From positions 6,138,745 to 6,202,744 of the forward strand of contig NC_072472.1 in assembly GCF_027596085.1 (NCBI RefSeq): a stretch of DNA of 64,000 bases. Reading direction: 5' to 3'. This DNA is from Anoplopoma fimbria (Eukaryota > Chordata > Actinopteri > Perciformes > Anoplopomatidae). Position 1 is the stretch's first letter. Every line of letters begins with the position of its first letter. The translations under genes and the position numbers were made by a program. Shown piece by piece: positions 23,448-62,335 of the stretch. The notes below the pieces were generated by a model, which worked only from the letters and a program-made list of their open reading frames with translations, was not told the DNA's origin and did not search any database.

Positions 23448-26400
23448 CTGCAGGCAGAATAAAGAACAGGACAGTAGTTTTAGTTAAAAAAGTATTCGAC
23501 CGAAGTATATTTTATAAGATTATAAAAAAGATTTAAAATCTATAACAACGCTGGCGCCCCAGTGAGGTTTTCAATGCTCATGGTCTACGTGGTATTTAGA
23601 ATTTGATTTTGGTAGTTGCTGAGTACGATTGTTTCTGACTTGTATGAGCCAAACATTAACAATAACTCCAGAGCTAAAATACTGAAATATTCTGCCATCA
23701 ATCCAACATTTTCTCTGTGGTCAAAAAAAATGTTGCTGTTAGGCCTGCCGCACACAAAGTGGGTACACAGTGACGAGTTATATAACTTAAAGAAAGTTGA
23801 TTGATTTTTAATTAAAAAATAATTTATTCCAATGAATCCCTTTTATCACGAGTGTCTGTGCAAGGATGAAACATTTCCCTCTGGACCAAAGTGCTGGTGC
23901 TGTGGCTGAAAAGTAAAAACCTTAAATTTGCACACGAAGCATACTAAAATACATTTTCAGAGGGCCGTTATATAATTAATTGCAGCAGAAATATGCAGGT
24001 GACTAATTCAGCTTTTCTGAATTTTAAAGTCCAGGGAGAAATATTTCCTATTGAAGGATATTTGATTGCAGAGAAAACTACACACACAATCCCCTCTGTT
24101 ATTGACTGATTGTGACTTGGCAGGACTCCCAGTGATGACTCAGTCCCTTTTGTAGCAACTGTTGAAAATCCATTTGAATGAGGCACTTTACTGATAAACG
24201 CTCAGGCAATTTTAACTTCTGCCGAGTAATAAAAATTAAAAATAAAAACACTGAGCTCCTCTCAGCACCATCCAAAATGTGCTCCAGCGTGTCCATTTCA
24301 ATCCAAAGTGATGAGAAAAACAAAAGTCAGCAGCAATGAAAGAATGTATTTGTCCTTCAAAACTGTTCAAGGAAACCAAACAAAGGACACTCTTATCATC
24401 AAGAGAAAAATATCAACTGACAAATTATGTTTCCTCTGCAGCGACTCAGCACGTCCAGGAAGGTACAAAGAAAACATCCTAGACCTTGGTGGCCAGTCCT
24501 CATTTCGCAGAGAGTCCTCAAACGCATCATCATGCAGCCCAAGTTCAGCCAGTTAATATCAAAACTTGATGCCTAGTGCAGCCGGTCATATTAAACTTAA
24601 TACTAAACTAAACCAGCCAGCAACCTCTGGTTTTGAAAAGTGAAGCCATGGCTTAAGTGCCTTAAACTTGAATTATCTCTACTGGCCATCAGGGGGCGAC
24701 TTCTCTCATTATAAAAAGAAGTCTGATGCATAGAAGTCTATGAGAAAATTACCCTAGTTTGAATGTAACAATTGCAATTTTTTCATGTTCAAATGTCATT
24801 GTTACATTTTGTTTTTGGTAAAAATAATAAATTTCCCCAAAACGTGTATGCAAGAAGTTATAAATGAGTGTGGGATTCACAGTTTTTCTTTTGAATTGGA
24901 AATAGTTTGACAGATAATTGTACTTGATATAAATACTGGGCTAAATCCTGCAGAACCATCACTTAATCTCCAAACTCTGTTAATGTGGCAGAAAGGTCCA
25001 GGACACGTTCAGGTGTTCAGGCTTCAGTTGCTGCTCTCACCTTGAAGTCGTCAGTGTGCTCTCGGATCATGTACTGAGCGTACTCGATCAGATCCGTGGA
25101 CAACGTCTTCACGTCTTTCTCTGGACGGTCGGCCTCCTCTTGCAGCTCTGTGCCACACAAACAAACAAACACAAATTAGGACGTAAAAACACATCTTAGA
25201 GGCAGAAACATTGTAATTTTTTTTTATCTTGTTAGCATTAAATGATAAATCTGATTTTTTTCCCCCTTTTACTTCTTCATTTTGGTGCGAAGACAAGGTC
25301 ATAAAAATACATATTTATCTGCTACATTTAAAAACAAATATGCTAATCATCTCTGTCAGTCTTCATAAAATAAAATGTTCAACACGGTGTTAAAAGCACA
25401 GACGGTGTTACTGGAGAAATAAAAGTCATTCAGCGCTGAAATACAGAGCAGCTGCTGCTGAAGGCCGACTCCTGTGAGCGTCTATGCCACAGAGCAGAAT
25501 AACAAAAACATGCTGTGAGTGAAGTGAAGTGAAGCTCCCGTTCTATTGGTCTAATTAGGGTGAAATCACATTGAGTGTCCAGTTGAATAAAATGAAAAGA
25601 TTATTGGAAGTCATATAGAAAAGCAGTACAGAGCTGCGCTGGGTTCAGCCAGCATGAACGTTTTCATTTCAACAGAATCACCACGGAGGCAGAACAAGTT
25701 CACATGGAGCTAAATTTTGAGACGCTAATTTGCGCCACAAAATAGAAGAAGCTATCATAGAGATGACTTACGGTTGATGACGTAGGGTTTGGTCACGATG
25801 CCGGAGGGACCTTTAGTCACTTTATCTGCACCGAGGAGCTAAACGTGTGAACACAAACACAGCATGAAGGAAACAATGGACGTTAGCGTTTTCTTCTCTA
25901 ATTTGGTATGACAGGTATGATATGTGGGTTTTTTCCCCTCCATCAGGAATGCCGTTTTTAAGAAAAACAATACAGTTACTGTCTTTCCTCCAGAACCCAA
26001 CAGGTTTTTATAATTTATGGGTTGCTCGCAGTCTTAAGTTAACTAAATGAAAAGCTGTCTCAGGCCGGTGGAAAACCAGCTGCAGCCCAGAGGACAATAT
26101 TAGATTTAATTACCCGGAGGGTGAAACTGTCACGGCAGCAGAGACGGTCGGTGAAAGATCACCAAAAAAATCATGAAGTGAGAGATTTAAGATTGAGGAC
26201 ATTCCTGCTGGCGTTTTATTTTCATGACCAACACTTGGTTGCTCCCTTCTGGCACAAATGAAAACTACAGAACATGAACAGATGTTTTTAAATCTTGAAA
26301 TGTAGGATGGATTTATTTATTATTATTTAAATAATAAGAACCTTATTTTACACACTTCCACAAATCTAAATCCAGCTGCTGCCGGGGGACTCTTGAGGAA

Positions 26401-28677
26401 CACAATCATTCAGCTACTGATTCGCCTAAAAAATACATCTTGGATGATCAAATTTCAAACAGATATTGAATGTTTCTGATATGAATGATTCATTGGCAGC
26501 TAACTTTGATAAAGTTAGCTGCTTTATATCTGCTTTAACTTTGATAAAGTTAGCTGCAAACGCAGATTTAAGTGATCGGCAGTAACTTCAAACCATGACA
26601 GGACTCTCTACAAATGTATTTAACATCCCTGACATGTTTTTAAATTGAACGTAAGCTACATCCAATTAAACTGCTATAATCGTGACATGATGTTTACTCC
26701 TCGGTAAATAAAACCACAGCTTACAACAGAACCACAGCAGCTACTTACGCTCTTTTTCATTATGGGCAGCGTGCGGTTCGGATCTAAAGCCAGACCCATC
26801 TCCTGCAGGTTCCTGGCGATGGTCTTCTTGTCGTCCCACGCATTTCGAATCTGTGAACTGAGTGAGAGGAAATGTTAGACACATAATGACATCAAACTAA
26901 CACACAACAGTGCTTCTGTAGGAGCAGGCCAAAACAAATGTGAAGTTCAAGTGAGACAGAAAATGCCCTTTTGGTGCCGTAAATATATGACAAAAAATAA
27001 AAAAGCCCCAGTTCTGTGATTGTAAATCTAAATGGATCAGTTAAAGTGTTTGTCAGTGATTTAATCTCATAATCATAGTATACAAAAATGAACAAGCAAT
27101 GAGAAATATTTACTATTTTTCCAGTGAAAAGAATGTTGGTTTGTATACAATGACAAAAACCTTTAGAAGTCTTGGTATATTCTGACTATGGTTAAGAACA
27201 ACACATTTTCCCCAAGTACAGAACTGTGATAATATAGGCATTTTAAGTTTAGTGTAGAATACAACATCCTATATATCTGTAGTCAAATACCAAACCTCCT
27301 AAAATCTCTCAATCTAAAGCTTAAAATCTCAAGGATTGGTAGCAATGAGGGGACAAATGACTGCCAAAAAAAGCCTTAAATCATATTAACAAAACCCTTC
27401 TTTAATCATTAATGTGAGAGCAGACTGAGGATATTAAGCAACAGTCGGGGCTTCACTATGATTTGCTGAAACAATAAAATATTAAATCAATTACAGAAAA
27501 TAATAAAACCATTGAAAGGTAAAACTATATCTCATTTTTTCTCTATATCGAGATTTGTTGTGTTTGATCTCATCTGAATATCTTTGTGTTAAGGTGTGAT
27601 GGATCAAATTAAAACGGGAAAATCATAGAGGACTTCTCTGGCTGCAGGAAATCATCATGTCTGGGCATATTTTAGTTCTTCTTTTTAGAGATAAGGCTTG
27701 CAGAATCAGTAATCTCTTTTAAATCACTTCTTAAAGCACATTTTTTACAGAATGGCTTTTATGTGATGTCGTCGTTTTAATGTTTCGTTTTCATTTGGTT
27801 TTAGTATTTTATCCTATATTCATTTACTATATTGTACCTATTGCACTTATTATTTCAAATTGTTATAGGCTAAGGAATTAATTGATTAACTCAAAAAATA
27901 TTTTATATATTTAATTTTATATTTTATAAGTACATACATGGGTTTAAAAATAGAATATTATAACATTCACAGTGAAAGGAGTCATTCTGCTTAATTAATA
28001 CTTCTATTACTTGTGTACTCTTTTAAATCACTTCTTAAAACACATTTTTATAGATTGGCTTTTATGTGATGTCGTCGTTTTATTGGTTCATTTTCATTTG
28101 GTCTTGGTATTTTATCTTATATTTGTTTACTATATTTTACCATTATCACTTGATTTTATTTATTTCATTATTTCATTTGTTTATTTGATTTGTCATTTTG
28201 TTTCTTATGCACTCTCTTGCTGGCTGGTCTGTCAAAGCACTTTGTAAAACTTGTTTTTAATTCAATTCAATTCAATTCAGTTTATTTTGTATAGCCCAGA
28301 ATCACAAATCACAAATTAGCCTCAGAGGGCTTTACAATCTGTGCACATGCACAGTTTTTAAAAGGTGCTATATAAATAAAGTTATTATTATTATTATTAC
28401 TACTTAATACTTTGAATCAGGACTTTTACATGTAAAGGATCACTTTATACTATAGTATTCTATGTCTAACTAAAGGATATGAACTCTTCTCTACTCTCAC
28501 ATGTGTCAACATGCTCACTGTTAGCCACCGTTAGCCACCATGCTAACGTGCCGTTCCGTTCCAGGCTTACTTCTCTATCCTCGGGTTGCATTTCTTGATG
28601 GCCTGTTTCTTCAGCTTCTTCCGGTTCTGGCTGTAGTTGAACTTCTTTCTCTTCCCTGACTTCTTAGCTTTCGGCAT
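23304..28677 (-). CDS. nop16: nop16 gene span (start to stop codon, 5 coding exons)
   Basis: The exons on the minus strand are 28677-28571, 26857-26749, 25838-25772, 25147-25041 and 23447-23304. Together they make 534 nt and a 177-residue protein, against 178 in human NOP16. The protein starts MPKAKKSGKRKKFNYSQNR, a strongly basic nucleolar-type N-terminus. It carries the IRNAWDDKKTIARNLQEMGL block and ends in the family-diagnostic block ARDEKNYYQDTPKQIQRKI. Known role: nucleolar protein needed for 60S ribosomal subunit maturation. All intron phases agree. It is convergent with arl10 and divergent from grk6, with about 4.2 kb between the two start codons. The C-terminal tail (SLAAPQPMVQ) lacks the basic tail of mammalian NOP16. 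Confidence 0.96.
24645..24770. repeat. Teleost interspersed repeat with GGGGGCGAC core
   Basis: The stretch includes GCCATGGCTTAAGTG, CTGGCCATCAGGGGGCGAC, AAAAAGAAGTCTGATGCATA and GAAGTCTATGAGAAAAT. I recognise this order as a short repeat found in very many copies in percomorph genomes. Boundaries are approximate. Confidence 0.55.
24685..24700 (+). promoter_or_regulatory. CTCF-like motif within the repeat
   Basis: GCCATCAGGGGGCGAC matches most of the CTCF core (CCASYAGRKGGCRS). It lies in nop16 intron 4. This is motif similarity only; binding is not shown. Confidence 0.4.
25041..25147 (-). CDS. nop16: nop16 exon 4
   Basis: Residues 96-130, with a Gln codon split at the left junction: LQEEADRPEKDVKTLSTDLI then EYAQYMIREHTDDFK. 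It aligns with human DLEAEASLPEKKGNTLSRDL and the following YVRYMVENHGEDYK. Acceptor ggcacag|AG, donor AAG|gtgaga. Confidence 0.96.
25148..25771 (-). other. nop16: nop16 intron 3
   Basis: 624 bp intron, gtaagt donor and cacag acceptor. Only a short GAAGT tandem near 25521-25532 stands out. Confidence 0.85.
25772..25838 (-). CDS. nop16: nop16 exon 3
   Basis: Residues 73-94 (LLGADKVTKGPSGIVTKPYV plus IN). The KPYVxN block is conserved in NOP16. Acceptor tttag|CTC, donor AACC|gtaagt, phase 1 exit joined to AG of exon 4 to make Gln95. Confidence 0.95.
25839..26748 (-). other. nop16: nop16 intron 2
   Basis: 910 bp AT-rich intron containing the palindrome and 35-bp direct repeat at 26496-26557. 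No exon seen. Confidence 0.85.
26496..26557. repeat. 27-bp palindrome with a 35-bp tandem partial copy
   Basis: At 26496-26522 a perfect 12-bp inverted repeat (GCAGCTAACTTT / AAAGTTAGCTGC) surrounds a GAT loop. The 21-bp word from 26502 recurs exactly at 26537, a period of 35 bp. Confidence 0.9.
26749..26857 (-). CDS. nop16: nop16 exon 2
   Basis: Residues 37-72: SQIRNAWDDKKTIARNLQEM then GLALDPNRTLPIMKKS, aligning with human SHIRHAWDHAKSVRQNLAEM. The acceptor ctcag|T completes Asn36. A second possible acceptor 7 bp downstream would break the frame. Donor AGC|gtaagt. Confidence 0.96.
27710..27840 (+). mobile_element. L2-type LINE 3' end, copy A (decayed)
   Basis: Parallel to copy B at 28013-28397: TCTTTTAAATCACTTCTTAAA, then GGCTTTTATGTGATGTCGTC and a T-rich segment. 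One extra T shifts the frame of the terminal coding motif, so it is a dead fragment. It lacks the GTGCTATATAAATAAAG tail. Confidence 0.6.
28013..28397 (+). mobile_element. L2-type LINE 3' end, copy B, interrupted
   Basis: Reads in frame as the C-terminal end of a non-LTR reverse-transcriptase polyprotein (FKSLLKTHFYRLAFM-stop). It is followed by a 3' UTR ending GCACTTTGTAAAACTTG and GTGCTATATAAATAAAG plus (TTA)n, a tail typical of L2-clade LINEs in fish. It is split by a 93-bp insertion at 28261-28353. Only the last tens of codons remain; it is a 5'-truncated dead copy. Confidence 0.7.
28261..28353 (-). mobile_element. 5'-truncated retroelement nested in the L2 tail
   Basis: Same family as 8841-9360 (TTCAATTCAATT units then TTTATTTTGTATAGCCC). 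It is flanked by exact 8-bp copies of GTTTTTAA at 28253-28260 and 28354-28361. Removing the insert and one copy restores the L2 tail. Orientation minus, ending in a (GAATT)n tail. Confidence 0.75.
28571..28677 (-). CDS. nop16: nop16 exon 1 (start codon)
   Basis: The ATG at 28677-28675 starts MPKAKKSGKRKKFNYSQNRK, continuing KLKKQAIKKCNPRIE, the canonical MPKAK start of the family. The donor is GAGAA|gtaagc; AA joins T of exon 2 to make Asn36. The very basic content fits nucleolar targeting and rRNA contact. Confidence 0.97.
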
Positions 28678-28736
28678 TTTGATGGTTTTGCTGGTTTTAC
28701 AGCAGAGCGGAGGTTTGTTGGTGATGGAGGAGGCAG

Positions 28737-28843
28737 CGTGCAGAAACAGGATGTGCCTGCTTGTTTGGTTCCGTGCAGAAACAGGATGTGCCTGCTTTTT
28801 TTTGGTTCCGTGCAGAAACAGGATGTGCCTGCTTGTTTGGTTC
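28737..28843. repeat. Three tandem 35-37-bp units next to the nop16 start
   Basis: Units begin at 28737, 28772 and 28809, each CGTGCAGAAACAGGATGTG followed by CCTGCTTGTTTGGTTC. The middle one is longer by two T. They lie 60-166 bp upstream of the nop16 ATG, so in its 5' UTR or core promoter. Each unit carries an ACAGGATGT ETS-like word. A TTCCGG word follows at 28841-28846. Confidence 0.85.
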
Positions 28844-29861
28844 CGGTCACATTTTCCCTTTGAACCTTTCGGTTGTTTAAAAGATATATTTTTAATTTAA
28901 TAAAGTTTTCCTTGAGTGCACAAATGAATACAAATAAACACTGAGTCAATATGGACATATACAAAATAATATATATTAAGGGAAATATTTCTTAATTCAT
29001 AAATCAAACATGTAATCATAAAATAATTGTGTAAATAAAGTCACTACTGAAATGTACAACAGGTGATTAATTCATTTGGATTTCCATAAGTTTATTTTTT
29101 ATTTTTTAATTGAAACTCCTAAGCAGTCACTATGTGTACCTGACAGAGATGAATACAAATGTACACAAAGTTAACATGGACAGAAGAAACACATTGAGCA
29201 TATACAATTATTCACTCAAACTATAAACAGATAATTTATAACAACTATAATAAAATTGACAAAATAACTATTATCACTGACATTTTCAATACATAAACCA
29301 CAAAAATATATTAAAAAGGAGGGTGATTTGACAATAACATTATCATTGATCAAGCGTATTATTATCCTACATCCTATAAAATAATTAAAAACAACAGCGA
29401 AAAACAAACATATCTTTATCAATATATATTCCCCTTTAAGATGGCAATCCTAAGTGGGTTGAAAACAGCTGCTGCTCTTATCCTCCAGATGGCAGTCTTG
29501 GTCATAAAAAAACTCACAAGCTGCAGACAAATGTTCACCTTAGTTTTGATATTTTTCAGTCAGAACGCAGAAGGGTCAACTGAACACAAGGCCCGGATCT
29601 CTGAAAGGAGACTTACCTGAAAGATAACAGTATAAATCCTTCACTTTTACTCTTGCGTAGAAATTCATGAATAAAAACTATTCATTACATTTCTTTGGAC
29701 TTTAATTTAAGAGGTCTCTGTTTCGGTCAATGAATGTGTGAATTGTCTGCACTTTTGGCACTAAATGCCCCGCAAACATATATTATTCATATGTTTTCTT
29801 TGTTGTACTTTGTTTTGTTCTACTGCCAGCAAACTGTTCCCAAATAATTGAACAAATAAAG

Positions 29862-29864
<3 letters not shown>

Positions 29865-29923
<59 letters not shown>
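29865..29923. repeat. (AT)29 microsatellite
   Basis: 59 bp of uninterrupted AT repeat in the nop16/grk6 intergenic region. Confidence 0.98.
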
Positions 29924-29926
<3 letters not shown>

Positions 29927-31448
29927 TGCTGGATTCCATCTTACATCTGGAAAAGTTAAACCTTCCTCACTTAATGCATGATTATCATGATTCTTCTCAA
30001 CATTATTATTTAATTTCCTGCTGCAGCTCAGACAGATCTGATAATTCTCCATCTTTACACAACAATTTGTCTCATGTATTAAACCTTTTTCCACATAAGC
30101 GTCAAAGCTACAAGCTTTTAATGCTCCTGTGATTCACATCTATCATAGTCCATAAATGCATCTAAATTAGGTAAGTTTAGATACTTTAGTAATAACATTA
30201 TATACATTTTGTTAAGACTGTTAATGTCATGTTAGGTGCTGTTTACTTGCATATTCTCATTCCCTATGGATCATAATGTTCTGTTGTTTTGTTCTTGAGT
30301 AGGATACCTTATAGCCTCTGAACTCTTCAGGTCACACATTCCTCCTCCTCATCAATGAGCAGCCAAAGACCCAAGTGGAAGTTTGGTCCAGAGGGTGCCT
30401 TTTAAAAGCCAGATCCAGGACAGGCAATCACGAGTTACGAACTCATTCACCTCTCTGCCTGATATGAGCTGCTGTCGTCGATCTGCGCAACAAAAACAGT
30501 GAGTCTTTCTTAATGCGCCTTTAATGCACTGCTGAGCTTTCATCGATCTGTGCAGGGAAATCCACTTCTGCAGACTGAGATGAGCCACAAAGAGCAGCAG
30601 CTCTGGAGCCAGTATAGTATTGATTTCTGGATTTGTAACAGTGCATCAATTTTGATTAATACATCCAGGGAAGGCCTTTTTTTTGAGTCGAGTCTTGATT
30701 CAAATATTGTGTCCTATCTTATTGTGGTAAGTGGTTTTATTGGCTGGATAATTAGCAGTTGATCAAACAAGAATAGAGATGTAGTAAATCAAACAAACAT
30801 TAAAGTCACAGTACACAGATTCAACCCTGTATGATGTCTAATGCCAACATACTTTAGTAATAGTGGCTGCTGTCACTTTTTGGATCACTAGCTCCTCCAG
30901 TCTGCATGTCTGAGTGACCTTGGGCAAGATACTGGACCCAAAATTGCTCCTGAATTGTGTTTCAAGTACTTCGCCAAATGTTTATTTGTCTGTCTGTGGA
31001 CAGATTTTGTCAACCCGATGACATCACAACCCTGCAAAATGAAGTCACCAAACTTTACTGGTGTGTAGAGATGAAACATGAAGGTTGAGTGCGAAGATGG
31101 GTGTAGTTTGAGCAAGGGTGCAGGAAGTAGACGGGTAGGAAGTATGGAAAGGGCCATTGCCCCACACACAAAATTGGCCCAAATTGGGGTTGCAACAGGT
31201 GTGGTCCCATTGCAAGAAGGGCTCTAGCCCCATTAGCATTCAGAAGCTACAGCTATCCATAGCCTCTCATGACCCAAAATGTCATGGGAGCTGTAGTTTT
31301 TTAATGCTAAAATAGTTTAATCTTAGTTGAAATACTGAACCGACCATAATTAGGCTTTTAGCCATTATGTTTTTTAGCTTTTTAAGATGAAAGAAATCCT
31401 TTAGCCCAAACTCACTAGTTAGCTTTAAAACGAGATGGGAAAAATTAT

Positions 31449-32613
31449 CAGAGTGAGAGGTCTGTCTGTTATCTGCATCATGTTTTATTTTTTTATTTTT
31501 TTTATCAAACATTTTTACGTCTGTCTGTTTTTGCATCTTTTTTTAATCAAACATCAATTTTACAACAGAGTGAGACGTCTGTCTGCATCATGTTTTATTT
31601 TTTTATTTTTTATCAAGCATCAATTTTACAACAGAGTGAGACGTCTGTCTGTTTTTGCATCTTTTTTTAATCAAACATCAATTTTACAACAGAGTGAGAC
31701 GTCTGTCTGTTTTTTTTGCATCATTTTAAAAAAATGTTTTAATCAAACATCAATTTTACAACAGAGTGAGACGTCTGTCTGTTATCGGCATCATGTTTTA
31801 TTTTTTTATTTTTTATCAAACATCAATTTTACAACAGAGTGAGACGTCTGTCTGTTTTTGCATCTTTTTTTAATCAAACATCAAATTTACAACAGAGTGA
31901 GACGTCTGTCTGTTTTTTGCATCATTTTTATCATTTTTACATTTTTTTTATCAAACATCAATTTTACAACAGAGTGAGACGTCTGTCTGTTTTTTTGCAT
32001 CATTTTTTATTTTTTTTTTATCAAACATCAATTTTACAACAGAGTGAGATGTCTGTCTGTTTTTGCATCTTTTTTAATCAAACATCAAATTTACAACAGA
32101 GTGAGATGTCTGTCTGTTTTTTGCATCATGTTTTATTTTTTACCATTTTTTTATCAAACATCAATTTTACAACAGAGTGAGACGTCTGTCAAACTTCAAT
32201 TTTACAACAGAGTGAGACGTCTGTCTGTTTTTTTGCATCATAATTATTTTTTTTGTTTATCAAACATCAATTTTTGAGACGTCTGTCTGTCTGTTTTTGC
32301 ATCTTTTTTATCAAACATCAATTTTACAACAGAGTGAGATGTCTGTCTTTTTTTGCATCATGCTTTATTTTTTATTTTTTTATCAAACATCAATTTTACA
32401 ACAGAGTGAGACGTCTGTCTGCATCTTTTTTTTTTGCATCATGTTTTTTTATGTTTTTTTTTACATTTTTTTATCAAACATCAATTTTACAACAGAGTGA
32501 GACGTCTGTCAAACTTCAATTTTACAACAGAGTGAGACGTCTGTCTGTTTTTGCATCATTTTTTTTTTTAATCAAACATCAATTTTACAACAGAGTGAGA
32601 CGTCTGTTTCTCT
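31449..32613. repeat. Minisatellite upstream of grk6 (about 17 units)
   Basis: The core ACAACAGAGTGAGACGTCTG recurs, with few changes, at 31562, 31628, 31686, 31758, 31831, 31889, 31966, 32036, 32093, 32169, 32204, 32326, 32397, 32489, 32524 and 32587, plus partial units near 31449 and 32275. Units also carry ATCAAACATCAATTTT and a T-rich spacer with TTTTTGCATC. Spacing varies between 57 and 92 bp, with two short 35-bp units (32169 to 32204 and 32489 to 32524). The array ends about 230 bp before the grk6 ATG. Confidence 0.95.
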
Positions 32614-32844
32614 CGCCCGTCTCTGACAGCGGCTCTGGGGCGTGGAGGCGGAGGGAGGAGGAGGAAGAGGAGGAAAGAGGAGGAGGAGGAGGAGGACAGA
32701 GGAGGTGTGCAGGTCGGTGAGTTGCCGTGCAGAGCTGCTGAGGGCAGAACCAGAGAGGGTTTGATTTTTCCTCCTTTGTCTGGGCGGAGGGGAGGGGGGG
32801 GACCAGGCTCGTTACCCGACAGACGGAGCACCGACACCGGCGTC
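32614..32844 (+). promoter_or_regulatory. grk6: grk6 GC/GGA-rich leader and putative promoter
   Basis: An abrupt change from T-rich minisatellite to GC-rich DNA with GGAGGA runs at about 32646-32705 and a run of seven G near 32793. It contains several CpGs. No TATA box was seen. This is likely the core promoter and 5' UTR. The transcription start cannot be set from sequence alone. Confidence 0.5.

Positions 32845-62335
<29,491 letters not shown>

Larger units (their letters stand above)
23448..25040 (-). other. nop16: nop16 intron 4
   Basis: 1.6 kb AT-rich intron with gtgaga donor and ctgcag acceptor. Contains the common teleost repeat at about 24645-24770 (listed separately), including a CTCF-like core. 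Otherwise nothing seen. Confidence 0.8.
26858..28570 (-). other. nop16: nop16 intron 1
   Basis: 1.7 kb intron whose distal half is filled by two L2-type LINE 3' ends and a nested retroelement insertion (listed separately). The rest is AT-rich. Donor gtaagc. Confidence 0.85.
28678..32844. other. Divergent nop16/grk6 intergenic region
   Basis: Holds the nop16 promoter side (3x35-bp array), AT-rich sequence, an (AT)n tract at 29865-29923, unremarkable DNA to about 31430, the minisatellite 31449-32613, and a GGA-rich grk6 leader from 32614. No coding exon found. Confidence 0.7.

Noticed and set aside
31449..32613. Resemblance of the repeat/spacer pattern to a CRISPR array
   Set aside because: The spacers are T-rich low-complexity variants of each other, unit lengths vary widely, there are no cas genes, and the locus is vertebrate.
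31435..32720. Long open frames with repeated HQFYNRVRRLSV-like peptides
   Set aside because: They follow the minisatellite units in shifting frames, overlap each other, and are only open because the repeat lacks stop codons.
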